Translations under genes and position numbers: made by a program
Part shown: in pieces, positions 22,630 to 34,155 of the stretch
Layout: every line of letters starts with the position of its first letter
Numbering within the stretch: the stretch's first letter is position 1
Assembly: GCF_032118995.1 (NCBI RefSeq)
Contig: NC_092651.1
Location: 17,220,349-17,284,348, forward strand
DNA length: 64,000 nt
Direction of reading: 5' to 3'
DNA from: Asterias amurensis
Lineage: Eukaryota > Echinodermata > Asteroidea > Forcipulatida > Asteriidae
The notes under the pieces: model-generated
Database searches by the model: none
What the model saw: only the letters and a program-made list of their open reading frames with translations
What the model was told of the DNA's origin: nothing

Positions 22630-22786
22630 TACACAGGATTAAAACAACCGATCGGTTCCAAAAACCAAAGGTATACTTTTCCTTTAAAAAGTAAACAACC
22701 CACTGCTTTTGAGCATTTGGTTCTGACATCAGAAGAATATATCTGTGTTTCCTTATTTACTAATTTGGAAGATGATTCAAGCAAAA

Positions 22787-25700
22787 TCACTTTGTTTTCT
22801 TTCCTTTCCGTTTGGTTTTCTTTTTTGACGACGGTTCTCTCGTTGTCACACTCTGTGGTTTTGTGGCTTTGAGGGCAACAGAAAGATCCAGATCAGCTGA
22901 TGGATCTGCGGCTTTTCTGAAGAAAAAAAGAAATAAAAAATGTGTATGATAAAGTGCCTTTGATTAGCTTTCCTGTGCCGACCTAGGTCTGACCCCAGGG
23001 CGTTCGAGTAGCTTTGCCGCAATTCGTCTGAACCAAGCAGCAGGCTTGTAGAGCGGGTTAGCAGGTGCATGATGTCACAACCGAAAATTTGTCACACATC
23101 CTCAATTCACATAAGGTTTTGGACATTATTCAAAATTGAATTGAAAGTAGTTCCGGTCGGCCGTCCAAAAATGCATTGATGCCTTGGGCAGAGTTATTGG
23201 TTTTTTTTTTAAGGTAAATCTAATTCCTTGAACAATGAAGGTATTTACCTTGTGTTTAAGCTGCTAATGTCTGCTTCGTTGAGCGTTACAGTCGCTTCTT
23301 CTTCACTACTGTCACTATGGCACTCCTCCACAGCTGAAAGAAAAACATCCAGAGAGTTTTGTATCTGCTCTATTAAAATCTCATCCCTAACTAATCAGGT
23401 TGGCTTAGTGGTTTCTTTCCCTGCCTTTCACCTCTTTGGACCCAGGTTTGAATCCCACCTCAGACTGGAGTCTTGCATGTGGATTGGGTTTTTCAGTCCC
23501 TACCTGATTGCATGGGTTTTCCCAACATCTATATCTGAGCATTTCGTTTGTTTCCTATTCATCCTGTTATTGGCGCTAATTGTGCTGTTGTGTAATCAAA
23601 TAAATAAAATTTTTGGTCTGGTGCCTTGATCATGGAGCATTTGGGTTGCAAACACATGGACTGGGAACCTGTCTCTGTCAACCAGATTCCATCAGCATAC
23701 AGACATATGACCCTTTTCAAAACAATGGGATTGATGGGATCAGTTTAGTCTGTGGCTTTGGCCTAATCAGTTATTTTGAGAAACATGCACGTTTGGTAAG
23801 GGGCTTCAAACAGGCGACATAACCCCAAGTCACAGTCAAAGTCGGAGCATGAGGCAGGGTTTAAAACATGGCCATACAAACAATCAACAACCAAGGCTTT
23901 GGCCTTTGATTGGTCTGCTACCAGAATTGGCACGGGGTCTGGTTCCTCTTATTTAAGACCCGGACTTCAAATTAAATTTTAGATCTTCAAAACAAATTTT
24001 CAAATCAGTACCTCTCTTTTTAGACTCTTTGCTTTCTTCTTCTCCCTCTTCCTCCATGACATCAAACTCTTTAACATCCTCATCCGCAATATCATCCTCC
24101 TCCACCTCATCTTCATCCCCTGGTATGAGCCAAGTGCTTGCTGACCCTTCTCCGATTCCTCCAAAACCAGAATCCAGAACTTTGGGTTTGGTATCTCTAT
24201 TTGGAGACTTGTTAAGGCGTTGGAATAATTCACTGTTGTATTTGTTCATTGAACTCTTCAAGGAATGATTTGTCAACCTTAAAATTCACTTTTTGAAAAA
24301 GGTGATGTCAGTACCAATTGTCTTAAGAAACAATGATTTCTTTCAAAAATTAAAATGAAAAAGGGTCCTGTACACTCTCATTTAAATTTCTTTCGTTTAA
24401 AAGTGTGTTCAAATTTCATAGAGCTGGCTTAAGCACAAAAAGTAGCTGAGCATTAAAAGATTCTGCTTATCAGAATAATGTTACCAGCTAACTTACTATG
24501 ACATGTACCATCTGTGATGGTATCCTGCTCATTTTTGCTTAATTGCAGAAGTAGGTACCTGGTATATTATGACAGTGCGTGAAATACAACAAAAACTGCC
24601 GCCACTGGGTAATAAAAGTGCAGACATTCAAGGGTGCAAGCTCCTTAAAGTTTATCATGCAGTCAGTGCCTGGCTGGGAAGAGATTCGAAGAATATGTAA
24701 ATACCGGAAAATGGATCGTGCGCAAGCATCGCCAACTATGTTATGATTTTAAACCCAAATTGGAGCTATGCCAAAAGGTTTAAAATGCAAAGGATACGGA
24801 ACCTGTACTGGTTCTGATCTGTCTATGACCTCCTGTGCAGTCTCCATTGACTCTGATGTATCAACAGGCTCAGGTTTGGCCACAGATGTAGTTATTCTTC
24901 TCTGAGGAAGGGATTCTGCAAAACCAAACTTCCGACCCTCCGACCTGAAAACAATTGACATTGTCCAATTTCATATCATCAATATACTGCTGCCATCTCA
25001 GTCTACTTCCCCGTATCCAATAACAGTAATAGATGTTAATAGTCATTGTAGGAAAAGGAACCCAGCTGTTTCACCTTTCAGCCTTGGATTGGTTGCACTT
25101 ATTTGAACGGGAGAAAATCAAGATGGTCGCACCATGATTAAGGTTTATTACTATAAAACTCATGCCTGGGCAACTCCTGCGTGTCTTGTGTTTTTGTTCA
25201 AATACCGACTCTCAGTCTGATAATAATATCTTTTAACTCTCTTGAGTATTGAATCATTCTCAACAGTTATACAAATGAGATCAATCTGCTCTTAGTGCTT
25301 GTTTAAATTAAACAAACTCAAATGAACTCTGTGGGAATTGTTTTCGATTGGGCAATCATATGACATGCTTGCTGCGCTTTCTATCAACAGGTTGGAATGC
25401 TTGCACAAGTCTGGAGTCTAGAGTAATATAAATCCATTGTTTGGTACAGTGATAATTTATGCAACAACTCACCGTGCTCTGGCGTCATTACTCAAGGCCT
25501 TCTTAATGAGTTCTGTAATCTCACCAACCTTGATGACAGCAATCTGGGAACATCGCAAAATCTAAAAGGAAAGACAGTCACTTATATCACTAGAAATATA
25601 GTAGTAGTAATAATGTGTTGTCTGAATCGGGCCAACTCGGTTGCGAAGGCGGGTCACTTGAGACTTGTTTGATCTGATGAAGGTGCGATATCTTTGTGGG

Positions 25701-28700
25701 GGTAGATGTTTTGATAGGGTTTGACCTTAACTTTTTTAGTGACTGGTCAGCAGAACCAGTTATTTTATCATTTCACTAGTCTGCTAGGTTTTTCAAATGA
25801 GATAGGGATGCTTTTCAACTAGCTAGCCAAACCACTTGGAAAAAATGTCCTCAGGTGTTTTAACTGGCGGACCACTGTTAATAAGGGACTATGACCATGC
25901 CAGAAACATGACGCATGACCATGCCGGAAACACTAGGGCAAGCCCCTTCTCTTCACAGTATTAAGTGTATACATGTTTGTTTTTTTGTGCATTAACTATT
26001 TGCTTTATCAGTTTCCTTCCATTGCGCATCATCCAATGAGATGTGAGCCCGCCTTGCATGGATCTAACCACTACTTGTTGGTAAACTTCACCTGGTCCTT
26101 CAGTAGAAGCATCCCTCCTGTCATCTGGACTGTGCATAGTTCCCTGTGGGCATTCATTGACACAACCATGTTGCCTTCCATCACCAACTCCTCTTTGTAC
26201 ATAGGATCCACCAGCAGATACTTCCTAAAATAAAAATCATACAAAGCTTAAAGTTTGGTTCCCATCAAAGGCACGTGCGGATTTGTTTTCTGCATGACCC
26301 AAAAAACACAGCATTTATAGCCCACTTTTTATTTTTTTAATTTGTATGCATGTTTGTCCAAAAAAAGGCTAAAAGCCACGCTTGGTATGGGGTTACAATA
26401 AGAAAAATTATTTAAAGTAAAAAAGAACTCAGGGGAGCTGCAAGTAGGAATTGATATTCCTCTTAAAACGGTCTTCAAACTTGCAGGTTCCAATAATATT
26501 GGAATCCACCAATTCGCATGATTGGTGCGCAACGGATTATGGGTGTATTTCCGAGTCCAATTAATGCAGATAAATATTAGGTTTTTTTTTAAAGAGGGAT
26601 TATACAAACTAACAAAAATCAAGGGTTTCTTTTCACAAGTAAATTTTATAAGTCGCAATTAATTCAATCATTACCCCTGTTCGTAGAAAGCGAATGTTGT
26701 ACAAAGTGGCATGTGATGCACACTCAATGGCACTGGATCCCTGTCCTCTGGCAGATGCTGAAATAAATAAATTCATAACATTAAATTCTCATTTAACGGT
26801 GGACTTTCAATTTTGTTTAAAAGTATGCAAGTTTGCCTATATTTTGACTAACAACCGTTTCAGACAGGCGCTCCAGAGTCGCGCCGGACATAATGAATTG
26901 GAAGCGACTCTAGTCGTTCTGAACGACTGCAACAGTCAATCTTTCATCCAGTTGCTCATAACTATTTCAGACGTCAAACTTTTAAGGCATTTAATTCACA
27001 ATTTGGTTTGGTGCGACTCTGTCTGAATCCCAGGTTAATTCTCACGATTGTGCACACAATAGTTATGGACTGGCATTTCAATCGAAGCAGAGTCTTGAAG
27101 GCTCTTGATATTAGCCTTTGACAATAGCCTTGCTCAAGGCAGTCGAATTATTCACTCCGAAAAAAGACCGCCGCTGTATAAAAACCCACCCGTATTCACT
27201 GTGCGTAAAACCCACCCGTATTCACTGTGCGTACATCGCACGACACGATGCCCCCGTACACTATCCGCATGCGGAGGCCGCCAGGCCGACAGCCTTGTAG
27301 GGTCTGTGTTGAAGCCACTGACCTCATTACTATAATAAGCGAAGAGTTCCCACGGTCAGCTCATTACCATAATGCCCGCGAAAGATGAGACATGTCTACA
27401 TCATTACACACCACCACCACGGACGCTCAGCGAGCATGATAGGCGTGTGTGATTGGACGTCAAAATGAATAATTCATTTGCCTCACATCCTGTGTTGTCT
27501 GATAGGTCTGACGAACGATATACATATTCATGAGCTGCATACTAGCATATCCTAGAGCCCCCTCAATTTCGTCCACTATTGGAATTTTTTCAATACAACA
27601 CATTAAAACGGGAAGATACAGACCCGACAAGGCTGTCGGCCTGACGGCCTCCGCATGCGGTTAGTAGTGTACGAGTGCGATGACTTGTGTGAACAGTATT
27701 CGTGGGATGTGACAGTGTGTATACGGGTGGGTCATTCGGTGTGATCGCACACACCATGCACAGGGTATACGGCAGGTGGGTTTACAGCTGCGTCTTTTCG
27801 GAGCGAATAATGCGACTGCCTTGAGCAAGGCTACTTTGACAAAGAATCTGCTACGATCAGGATGTCAGGCCATTGACTTTTTTTTGCTCAACTATACAAG
27901 CGTCTGCAAAACAAGGCAGTCCAGCTAGTATTTGCGTGTGGTCGTGACCAGCCTCCTGCCCACCTGCTTGCATTGCTGCATTGGCTCCCAGTTAAAGAAC
28001 GTATCCTTCAAAGTTGTCACTCATGTATACAAAATAAATCCTTTACACCCAATCTCCATCATATCTGGTTGAACTTGTACAATCCCACAACTTTAATGCT
28101 GCTAATGCATACAGGCAACGACTCCGCTCATCAACTGATCAGACCCGGCGTTCTGTTTCTAAAACTAGACGGGAAGCTTGGGAAAGCTCATTCTCCATGG
28201 CTGCCCCTCGCCTATGGAATGAGCCGTGTTCAAAAGCCTCCTCAAGACATTTCTGTTTCCCCGCCCATCCTAGTTTGTTTGTTTTTCTTTTGTCCTAGTC
28301 TCACGTAAAGCACTCTGTTCTCCGTAGAGTGCTGTATAATATTGTATTATGTTTATTATACCATAAGTCCTTTTGGTTGGTAAGCAGTTTGCAACAACTT
28401 CTTCTATGTTTTCTTACGATTGTGACTGCTTCTCCAACGACTGAAACGTCTGGCCTCCTGAAGTGAGACAGGGCAGTTATTGCTGCGACACTAGCACAGT
28501 CTAATATGCTACCGTCGTGGTTCAAGACATGAACATCCACACGGATCTGCCAAACCTGGAGGAAAAAAAAAGAAGATGAGTTTGAGGAAAACCAATGAGC
28601 TGGTTTGGCAAAATTAATATTATTTCAACAGCTTTATTACTACGTTTACGTTTACGTTTACTCAGCAGAATCCACAAGTTTAGACGTAAAGCTAAGGGTG

Positions 28701-31700
28701 GTTGATTGGTGTTCAAGCAGTAGGAATACAAATGACTCCAGGCTAACAAAATGGGCCTGAAGAAACAGGTGCTAAACGTGTACATAAATGAATGGTGGTT
28801 ATACAACTGTGCAGGACATCAGACAGGGTGGTGCAAGTAAAAACAGCTTCCACTGCTCAAAGGCTAGCAGCTACTTGCACTGCATCTCTTTGGAACTCCC
28901 TCCATCTTACAATCTAGACTTTTTTAGAGGAATATCCACTCCTACCTTCAGTTCCCCCGAGTTATTCAAGCAAAATATTTGCTTGTAGAGATATTAATCA
29001 AATAAAAAAATTACAAGACATATGAAGTCGTTTTCTGTCTCAATACTTTTCAGGGTTATACCCTGTGCAGTCATTTAAAGCCATTGGACCCTTTCGGTAA
29101 ACAGTGTTGTCCAAGGCCCACACTTTGTGTACCACAACTTCTATATCAAATAACAAACCTGTGAAAATTTAGGCTCAATCGGTCATCGGAGTCGGGAGAA
29201 AACAACAGAAAAACCCACCCTTGTTTCCGCGCGTTTCGCCGTGTCATGACATGTGTTTAAAATAAATCCGTAATTCTCGTTAACGAGAATTTATAATGTT
29301 TTGCTGTTTTCTCAAAAAGTAAAGCATTTCATGGAATAATATTTCAAGAGAAGTCTTTCACCATTGCCTTCTGTAAACCCTGTAAGTTATTTGTAAATCT
29401 GTGAACTTTTTTTTTTTTCTGAACCGAAAGGGTCCAATGGCTTTAAAAAAACATTTACTCTCGTTTGACTCTTTAAGCCTGTTTTATGTTATAAAGCGCC
29501 TCGAGTTGGTTTAGTGGAAGTGTCATGGCCGAGCTGGTGTTTCTGATCAGCAGAGTGTGGGTTCGAATCCCCAGCCGCGACACCTGTGTCCTTAAGCAAG
29601 ACACTTAACCATTGCTTCGTCCTTCGGATGGGACGTAAAGCCATTGGTCCCATGTGTTGTGTAACGCATGTAAAAGAACCCAGTGCACTTATCGATAAGA
29701 GAAGGGGTTCGCCCCGGTGTTCCTGGCTGTGGCTGCTTAATGCGCCGTAGCACCATGTAAACCTTTATAAGGAGCTAACTAATTGGGTCTCAGAATTCAT
29801 TACTGCAATAACCTATCATTCTGAAAGTTTGTATATACTCAGCGCCTTGAGCACCTTGTTTGGTAGATACGTGCGCTATATAAGACTTCGATATTATTAT
29901 TATTATTATTATTATTAGCGCGAGGCGGCTTTATAAATCTAATTATTACAATACTTAAATCACTGGACTCGGACCTGCTGTCCAGTGTTTACTTTGAGCC
30001 CTGGTGGGGAGAATCATGGTTGATGGTTACACACACCTTTTCCCCAGCTACAATGCAGAGAGATTCTAAATCCACAGCTCGGGACTCCTTAAGACATTTC
30101 TCCAATAACCGATTCAGCTCAACTCCGTACTCCGATAACCTTTACAAAACAAACAGCAATGTTACAATGTTGGAGAGTAAATAAAATTAGCTGTTGCAAA
30201 CAACTTACTAGACAAGTTCTTTTGAAGTTTGGTCTAAACAACTTACTTTTGGTAGAAATGCAAAAAGAGTCTTTCTCTAGCCTTTGAGAAAGACTCTGCT
30301 AGGGTCGAAACGTCAGGCCAATGTTGGAGAGATACAAAACTTTAAAACAGGCTACATGGTGGTATTGGAAACCACACCCCCTGAATTCAACATGTAGAAC
30401 AAAGTATTTGTTTGTTTATTTGTTCAATTAGTGTAGTCTAATAAGTCTATTCAGAATTGCAGCTGCGCATGTCTGTTACTGCTAACGACGCAATTTGTCT
30501 ATCTCCCTTGACCGTTAGACAATACCAGCGGGTATTGTCCAAAGGTCACGGGAAATAGACAAATTGCATTGTCAGCAGTAACAGACATGCGTAGCTGCAA
30601 GTCCGAATACAAATCTGACTTTTTTGTGGTGAATTGCACATAATTTTGACATTTACCGTCCTGCCTCGAAGCTGGGTGAAGCCATCGGTGAGAGTTCAAG
30701 ATTTAGATAGAGTTGTCCTTCTGTTGGTCTGGCATTCTTAGGTTCCACAGCCTTGCATGACGCTTGAGCCAACACTCTACAAGAGGTCATTCAACAAGAA
30801 TGATTATAAATAACATTCTAAACAAATTCGCAATTCACGATTACCAGCACGTGATTCATGCGTATCAACCAAATACGCAAGCACACAGACTTCTGATACA
30901 TTTCAAAATGTTGGTACTACATGTACTACATATCCTGTGCCTGTGGGCATTCTAGACAAGCTCTTTTGAAGTTTAGCCGAAACATTCTGAAGTGAAACAA
31001 GACCCTCTTAATGATTTTTACTTGTGGTTTCAAAAGCCATGAATCTGGAGTACTCAATTTTTTATATTTTTGTTGGTGAATCTAATCTGAATTGTCCACC
31101 CCCCCCCTTAAAAAAAAACGCAATCCCATGATTTTGGCTTTTAAACAAATTAATATCTACTGCGATTCGCAATTCCCAGCAAGTCAATCATGCATATCAA
31201 CTTAATTAATACCCAGGCTTGTGCTGGGGAGAACACCGACTTCTAATAAGGTTTGAGACAGGAGATGCTTCCAAGAAGAGACTCTTTACCTACCTCGTCT
31301 GTCCAAGATGTACCTCACAGCTACCTCTCTCTATACCAAATACGATCTTGATGTTTCTGTAGTCATATGTGTCACGGCCATCTAATCTCTGAAGTATTTA
31401 AAAACAAACAAATAAATGTAGTTAAAATGAAATGTTGGGATATGGGGGAAAAAATTGGTGGACAACGCAACAATGCCCTCCGAGTCTTAGCCCACCTTGT
31501 TGAGCTGTTAATGGCTCCGCTTTTAACATCGGTCTCATCACTGTCACCTGACAGTGATGAGACCGATGTTAAAACTGACAGTGATGAGACCGATATGTTA
31601 AAAGCCATTAACAGCTCAACAAGGTGGGCTATCCGAGTCACACTACACTAAACTGTAACACTTAGTAACTAAAAACAACCTCTTTTTGTTTGTTTGTAAG

Positions 31701-32144
31701 TTTTTGGCCTGCTTATCTATAATTAAAGTTATCAGGCACGGCAGTTTATTGATTCCATTTCATTCATCTCTGCTATTAAGTAGTGGGAGAGGCAAAATCA
31801 TTCAATCAATGAACAATCATTAGCATCAGTAGCATTAGGCCGGGCCTAACATAGCAGTGCACCGTCTATGACCTTATAGACATGATTGGTAAACATGCCA
31901 TTTGTGGTTAACTAACCATCAACCATTGATTGTGTTTCATGGCATGGTGTGGTGTTTTATTAACTTTTATCACGAAATTGGTTAAACGCTTTTTTACCGC
32001 GACCAATTCGATGGATTTAATAATAACTAAACTAGAGTAGACATCGGCTGTTCATTGAATGCGATATTAAGTTTTTACCTTCCCTGACTTGATGGCATCT
32101 ATAATAAAGTCCCGTTCAACGTTTGACAGCGGCGTCTCCTTCAT
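22787..32144 (-). CDS. EXOSC9: Exosome complex component RRP45 (EXOSC9), 475 aa, 12 coding exons
   Basis: Coding exons on the - strand, 5' to 3': 32079-32144, 31294-31388, 30657-30776, 30037-30139, 28418-28555, 26675-26757, 26092-26224, 25473-25561, 24803-24944, 24012-24255, 23249-23333, 22787-22916. All phases close to 475 aa plus TGA (human 439). The start MKETPLSN matches vertebrate EXOSC9. The RNase PH-like fold fills about residues 1-290 (RLDGRDTYDYRN, NLELSPMA, LNHDGSILDCASVAA, HFRRPDVSV, DPMYKEE, GGMLLLKDQ, GRKFGFAES). An acidic region (DEDEVEEDD, EEEGEEESKESKKR) and a basic end (SSKKKTKRKGKKTK) follow. EXOSC9 is a catalytically inactive ring subunit of the RNA exosome (nuclear and cytoplasmic 3'-5' RNA processing and decay), known for the family. 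The exon 9 donor (24803 or 24809) and the exon 10 acceptor (24255) are the least certain junctions. The gene is head-to-head with TFAP4. Confidence 0.96.
23395..23622 (+). repeat. tRNA-derived SINE in EXOSC9 intron
   Basis: An A-box-like TGGCTTAGTGGT (23401) and a B-box-like GGTTTGAATCC (23445-23455) are spaced as in a tRNA. They are followed by ATTGGGTTTTTCAGTCCCTACCTG and a tail rich in AATAAATAAA (about 23598). It is antisense to EXOSC9, and its left end lies about 60 bases 5' (in EXOSC9 sense) of coding exon 11. It is a different SINE family from 29519. Confidence 0.65.
24411..24556. repeat. MITE, CCAATTTCATAGAGC family, partial
   Basis: AAATTTCATAGAGCTGGCTT at the left, then GCACAAAAAGTAGCTGAGCA, GTTACCAGCTAAC and TCCTGCTCATTTTTGCTTAA, in the family's order. 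The right end is decayed. It lies in EXOSC9 intron 9. Confidence 0.6.
26860..27030. repeat. Imperfect inverted repeat with TTTCAGACAG/GACTCTGTCTG ends
   Basis: CGTTTCAGACAGGCGCTCC is near the left end and GCGACTCTGTCTGAATCCC near the right, with GAGTCGC/GCGACTC pairs inside. This is consistent with a decayed foldback MITE in EXOSC9 intron 5. Arms pair only in part. Confidence 0.4.
27116..27842. mobile_element. 709-base foldback transposon with perfect 9-bp target duplication
   Basis: The element (27125-27833) has inverted ends TAGCCTTGCTCAAGGCAGTC and its complement. The arms continue inward for over 200 bases with blocks AACCCACCCGTATTCACTG, TCCGCATGCGGAGGCC and CGACAGCCTTGTAGGGTCTG and their inverses. 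CTTTGACAA stands directly outside both ends (27116-27124 and 27834-27842), identical. A 9-base duplication with long inverted arms points to the Mutator-like (MULE) superfamily, an inference from duplication length. There is no transposase frame, so it is non-autonomous. It sits in EXOSC9 intron 5. Confidence 0.85.
27885..28362 (+). mobile_element. 3' end of a non-LTR retrotransposon (LINE), truncated and frame-broken
   Basis: Frames on the + strand give RLQNKAVQLVFACG and LHWLPVKERI, then in another frame RRSVSKTRREAWESS and FSMAAPRLWNE. These are the hallmark blocks at the end of the reverse transcriptase ORF in L2/CR1/Rex-type LINEs (pattern LHWLPV.. / ..AAPRLWN). The 3' tail GTAAAGCACTCTGTTCTCC runs to about 28362. 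The copy is severely 5'-truncated and carries frameshifts. It lies antisense to EXOSC9 and ends about 55 bases from the donor side of coding exon 5 (28418). Confidence 0.75.
29075..29446. mobile_element. TTAA MITE, GCCATTGGACCCTTTCGG family, copy 2
   Basis: TTAAAGCCATTGGACCCTTT at the left and its near-perfect inverse AAAGGGTCCAATGGCTTTAA at the right, with TTAA at both borders. It is better preserved than the copy at 22022-22395 and lies in the opposite internal orientation. The internal palindrome ATTCTCGTTAACGAGAAT is intact. It lies in EXOSC9 intron 4. Confidence 0.8.
29519..29917 (+). repeat. Full-length tRNA-derived SINE
   Basis: An A box TGGCCGAGCTGG (29526-29537) and a perfect B box GGTTCGAATCC (29560-29570) form the tRNA-like RNA polymerase III promoter. 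The body contains TCCTTAAGCAAGACACTTAA and GTAAAGCCATTGGTCCCATG. It ends in (ATT)n at 29893-29917. Related fragments are at 10540-10745, 21150-21330 and 49150-49345. It lies antisense to EXOSC9 just downstream of coding exon 4 (- strand sense). Confidence 0.85.
30448..30609. repeat. 162-base foldback element
   Basis: TTGCAGCTGCGCATGTCTG.. at the left pairs with ..CAGACATGCGTAGCTGCAA at the right. Inside, CAATTTGTCTAT/AAATAGACAAATTG and ATACCAGCGGGTATT also pair. It is close to 30657, the 3' edge of EXOSC9 coding exon 3 on the - strand. Confidence 0.75.
31488..31631. repeat. 144-base foldback with a repeated inner arm
   Basis: The outer arms (31488-31516 and 31603-31631) are perfect 29-base inverses starting TAGCCCACCTTGTTGAGC. 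The inner hairpin TTTTAACATCGGTCTC..GAGACCGATGTTAAAA is a 26-base perfect stem. One inner arm (TGACAGTGATGAGACCGAT) is present a second time. It lies in EXOSC9 intron 1. Confidence 0.8.
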
Positions 32145-32334
32145 CGTTGATCACTTTATTTAGTTGAGAAAATAGAAAAACAAAACATCAAAACAGTCCA
32201 CTTCGCACTGCTGTCCACATGTTGCTGATTAGCTGACGGCTGTTGTATTACCACTAAAATATTTTAATCAAATAGTCGTCAACTTTATTGATAGCGTTGT
32301 TTTGCGCCCGACGCGCGGTGGTACGGTCAACTCT

Positions 32335-32740
32335 CGAGCCGGACGGTTTTGCATATGCAATCGTGTCCGCCCGGACGCTGCTGCACAATAATGCAATTGT
32401 GTCTGCCCGGACACTTTTGCATATGCAGTTGTGTCCGCCCGTGCAAAACCGTCCTTGCAGTAAATTAAACGCCCTTGGTCGACAGAACACGTTCGCCATT
32501 TTTTTTACAAGCTATAGAGCGCATAGTCATGAATGACATGGGAAATGTTCGGCCGTTGGGTATTCGCTGCAATAAAAATACACGAATATTCATGCTGCAT
32601 TTGGGGGGGGGGGGGGGGGTGGGTTTCAGTGCATGCACGCTCGCTTACGCGCGTTCAATAGTACATGTCCACCGGATGGTTTTTGCATGAGCCCCGGACA
32701 TGATTGCATGTGCAAAGGGCCGCGGACACCGGTCACATAC
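32335..32740. repeat. Palindrome-array repeat, copy 2
   Basis: It has the same order of parts as 8840-9320. About three CGGACAC..TTGCATATGCAA..GTGTCCG units (32337-32440) come first, then the shared non-palindromic block with GCCCTTGGTCGAC and ATGAATGACATGGGAAATG, then a G run, then a further partial unit (32690-32730). Identity to copy 1 over the shared block is high by eye. It lies about 190-600 bases upstream of the EXOSC9 ATG. Confidence 0.8.
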
Positions 32741-32985
32741 ATAAAGACATAACTTGGTGGATATTGGGCCATTGGGGGGGGGGGGGGGGGGAGGGGGTGG
32801 TAGACATATTGGTATGTAGCATTAATAACTAATAATTTAATTATTGTCTTTACAATTTTCTTTGCAGCCCCCAACCCCAGAGTATGGGGCGCGGTTTAGG
32901 TGGTGGGGGGGGGGGGGGGCGTCGGGGCAGGGGCGTCGGTGGGGGGGGGGGGGGGGGGGGGGGAAGACGTACGGGATCACGGCGA
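32600..32985 (+). repeat. Cluster of long G tracts
   Basis: At least four runs of roughly 13 to 25 consecutive G occur at about 32601, 32774, 32905 and 32940, interspersed with GGCGTCGGGGCAGGGG. Such runs can form G-quadruplexes, which is known chemistry, and they are prone to length variation and assembly error. Confidence 0.8.
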
Positions 32986-33843
32986 TGGTCCCTGCTGCGA
33001 AAGCATTCTAAAAGTATTAGGCCTTTCCGCCCATGATGGTTGATGCATGGAGGAAGGTTGATGTATTCAAAATGTGAAAGTAAAAATAATTTGGTATGGT
33101 ATGTGCTTTGTCATTCACTGCTTTTTAGTGTTTATTGTGCATGCTCAAATGGAACCCCATCACAAAAGTTTACACGCTCTGATACGTTTGAGGTATTCGT
33201 GGAAAAAGGAAATGGCCTGGGACACGGGAACAGGTGCCAAATGATTTAATTTTAAAATGGATACCTTGTAAGTTCGAACAATTATTTTGAAAAGTAACTT
33301 GCTCACAAAAAAAGAAGGTATGGTAACTTTAAAAGTCAGTTCTTATAAAGTTCAGTCAGTAGTAGTATGGTATAGATAAACACAAGCCGAGCCCCCACAC
33401 ACAAGCTATGAATGAAAAAATGGGCACAACGAAACCGTCAGGTTGGCAAGGCTGATGAATAGACACACAGGAAACCCGCGAAAAGAAATCAGCCAATGAC
33501 ATTGCCCACTGGACATTACTCATGCTGTAATACTTCGTTTTTAGATTTGATTGACAGTTATGCGAAGAGAATGGTTCTTATTGGATGATTTCACATACCA
33601 TTCATCGAAGTCGAACATTCCATGTGGTAGGGAGAATTTAGAAAAATATGAAATATGATCCATAGTTTGCATATAAAAAACGACATTGAAGGTGTCATAT
33701 ACTTACTCATTATAATAATAATGTTTGCTTTTACACATGGTTACCGTTTTATTTGTAATTTCTTACTAAACAGTTATTGTTTGTGGATTTTAGAATTTGT
33801 ATTTATAGTAGATTCTTCTATAAAGTGACTACGGAATTTGACA

Positions 33844-34155
33844 CAGCTGTTGACACTGTAAACTGCATAGGCTGGCCGCGCCATGCCAACCTGTCAGCTG
33901 ATTATAGCCGAGTTATTCATGTTTCATCCGCCACAAACGCTGTAGTCCGCCGAAACAACAGTTTTGCAGATGTGATTTCGGACAATTTGTCTTACTTTTA
34001 TGTGGCGATTTGATTCATAACAATCGAGAGAACACATTTTGTCCAAACTGGACTTTTATAGATTTGATAGGTGACTGAAAAGGAGAAAATACACGTTGGC
34101 GGTTGGATATATCGTAACCTTGAGCGTATCGCAGCTGACTGTGTATCACCAGCTG
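33844..34155 (+). promoter_or_regulatory. Cluster of four CAGCTG E-boxes upstream of TFAP4
   Basis: CAGCTG occurs at 33844-33849, 33895-33900, 34132-34137 and 34150-34155, with two more in early intron 1 (34828-34833, 35357-35362). CAGCTG is the established recognition site of TFAP4 homodimers. The cluster sits in the promoter or 5' UTR of the gene that encodes this factor, suggesting autoregulation (inference). Confidence 0.5.

Noticed and set aside
23953-24276. Separate acidic protein gene on the - strand
   Set aside because: The frame is coding exon 10 of EXOSC9. Phases and the order of the acidic tail match the EXOSC9 C-terminal region.
29519-29600. tRNA gene
   Set aside because: The A and B boxes are perfect but the stems do not close as a tRNA, and the sequence continues into a repeat body with an (ATT)n tail, so it is a SINE.
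31367-31651. Open frames on both strands reading TDSDETD-like repeats
   Set aside because: They are produced by the perfect hairpin at 31488-31631. The same palindrome gives mirrored frames on both strands.
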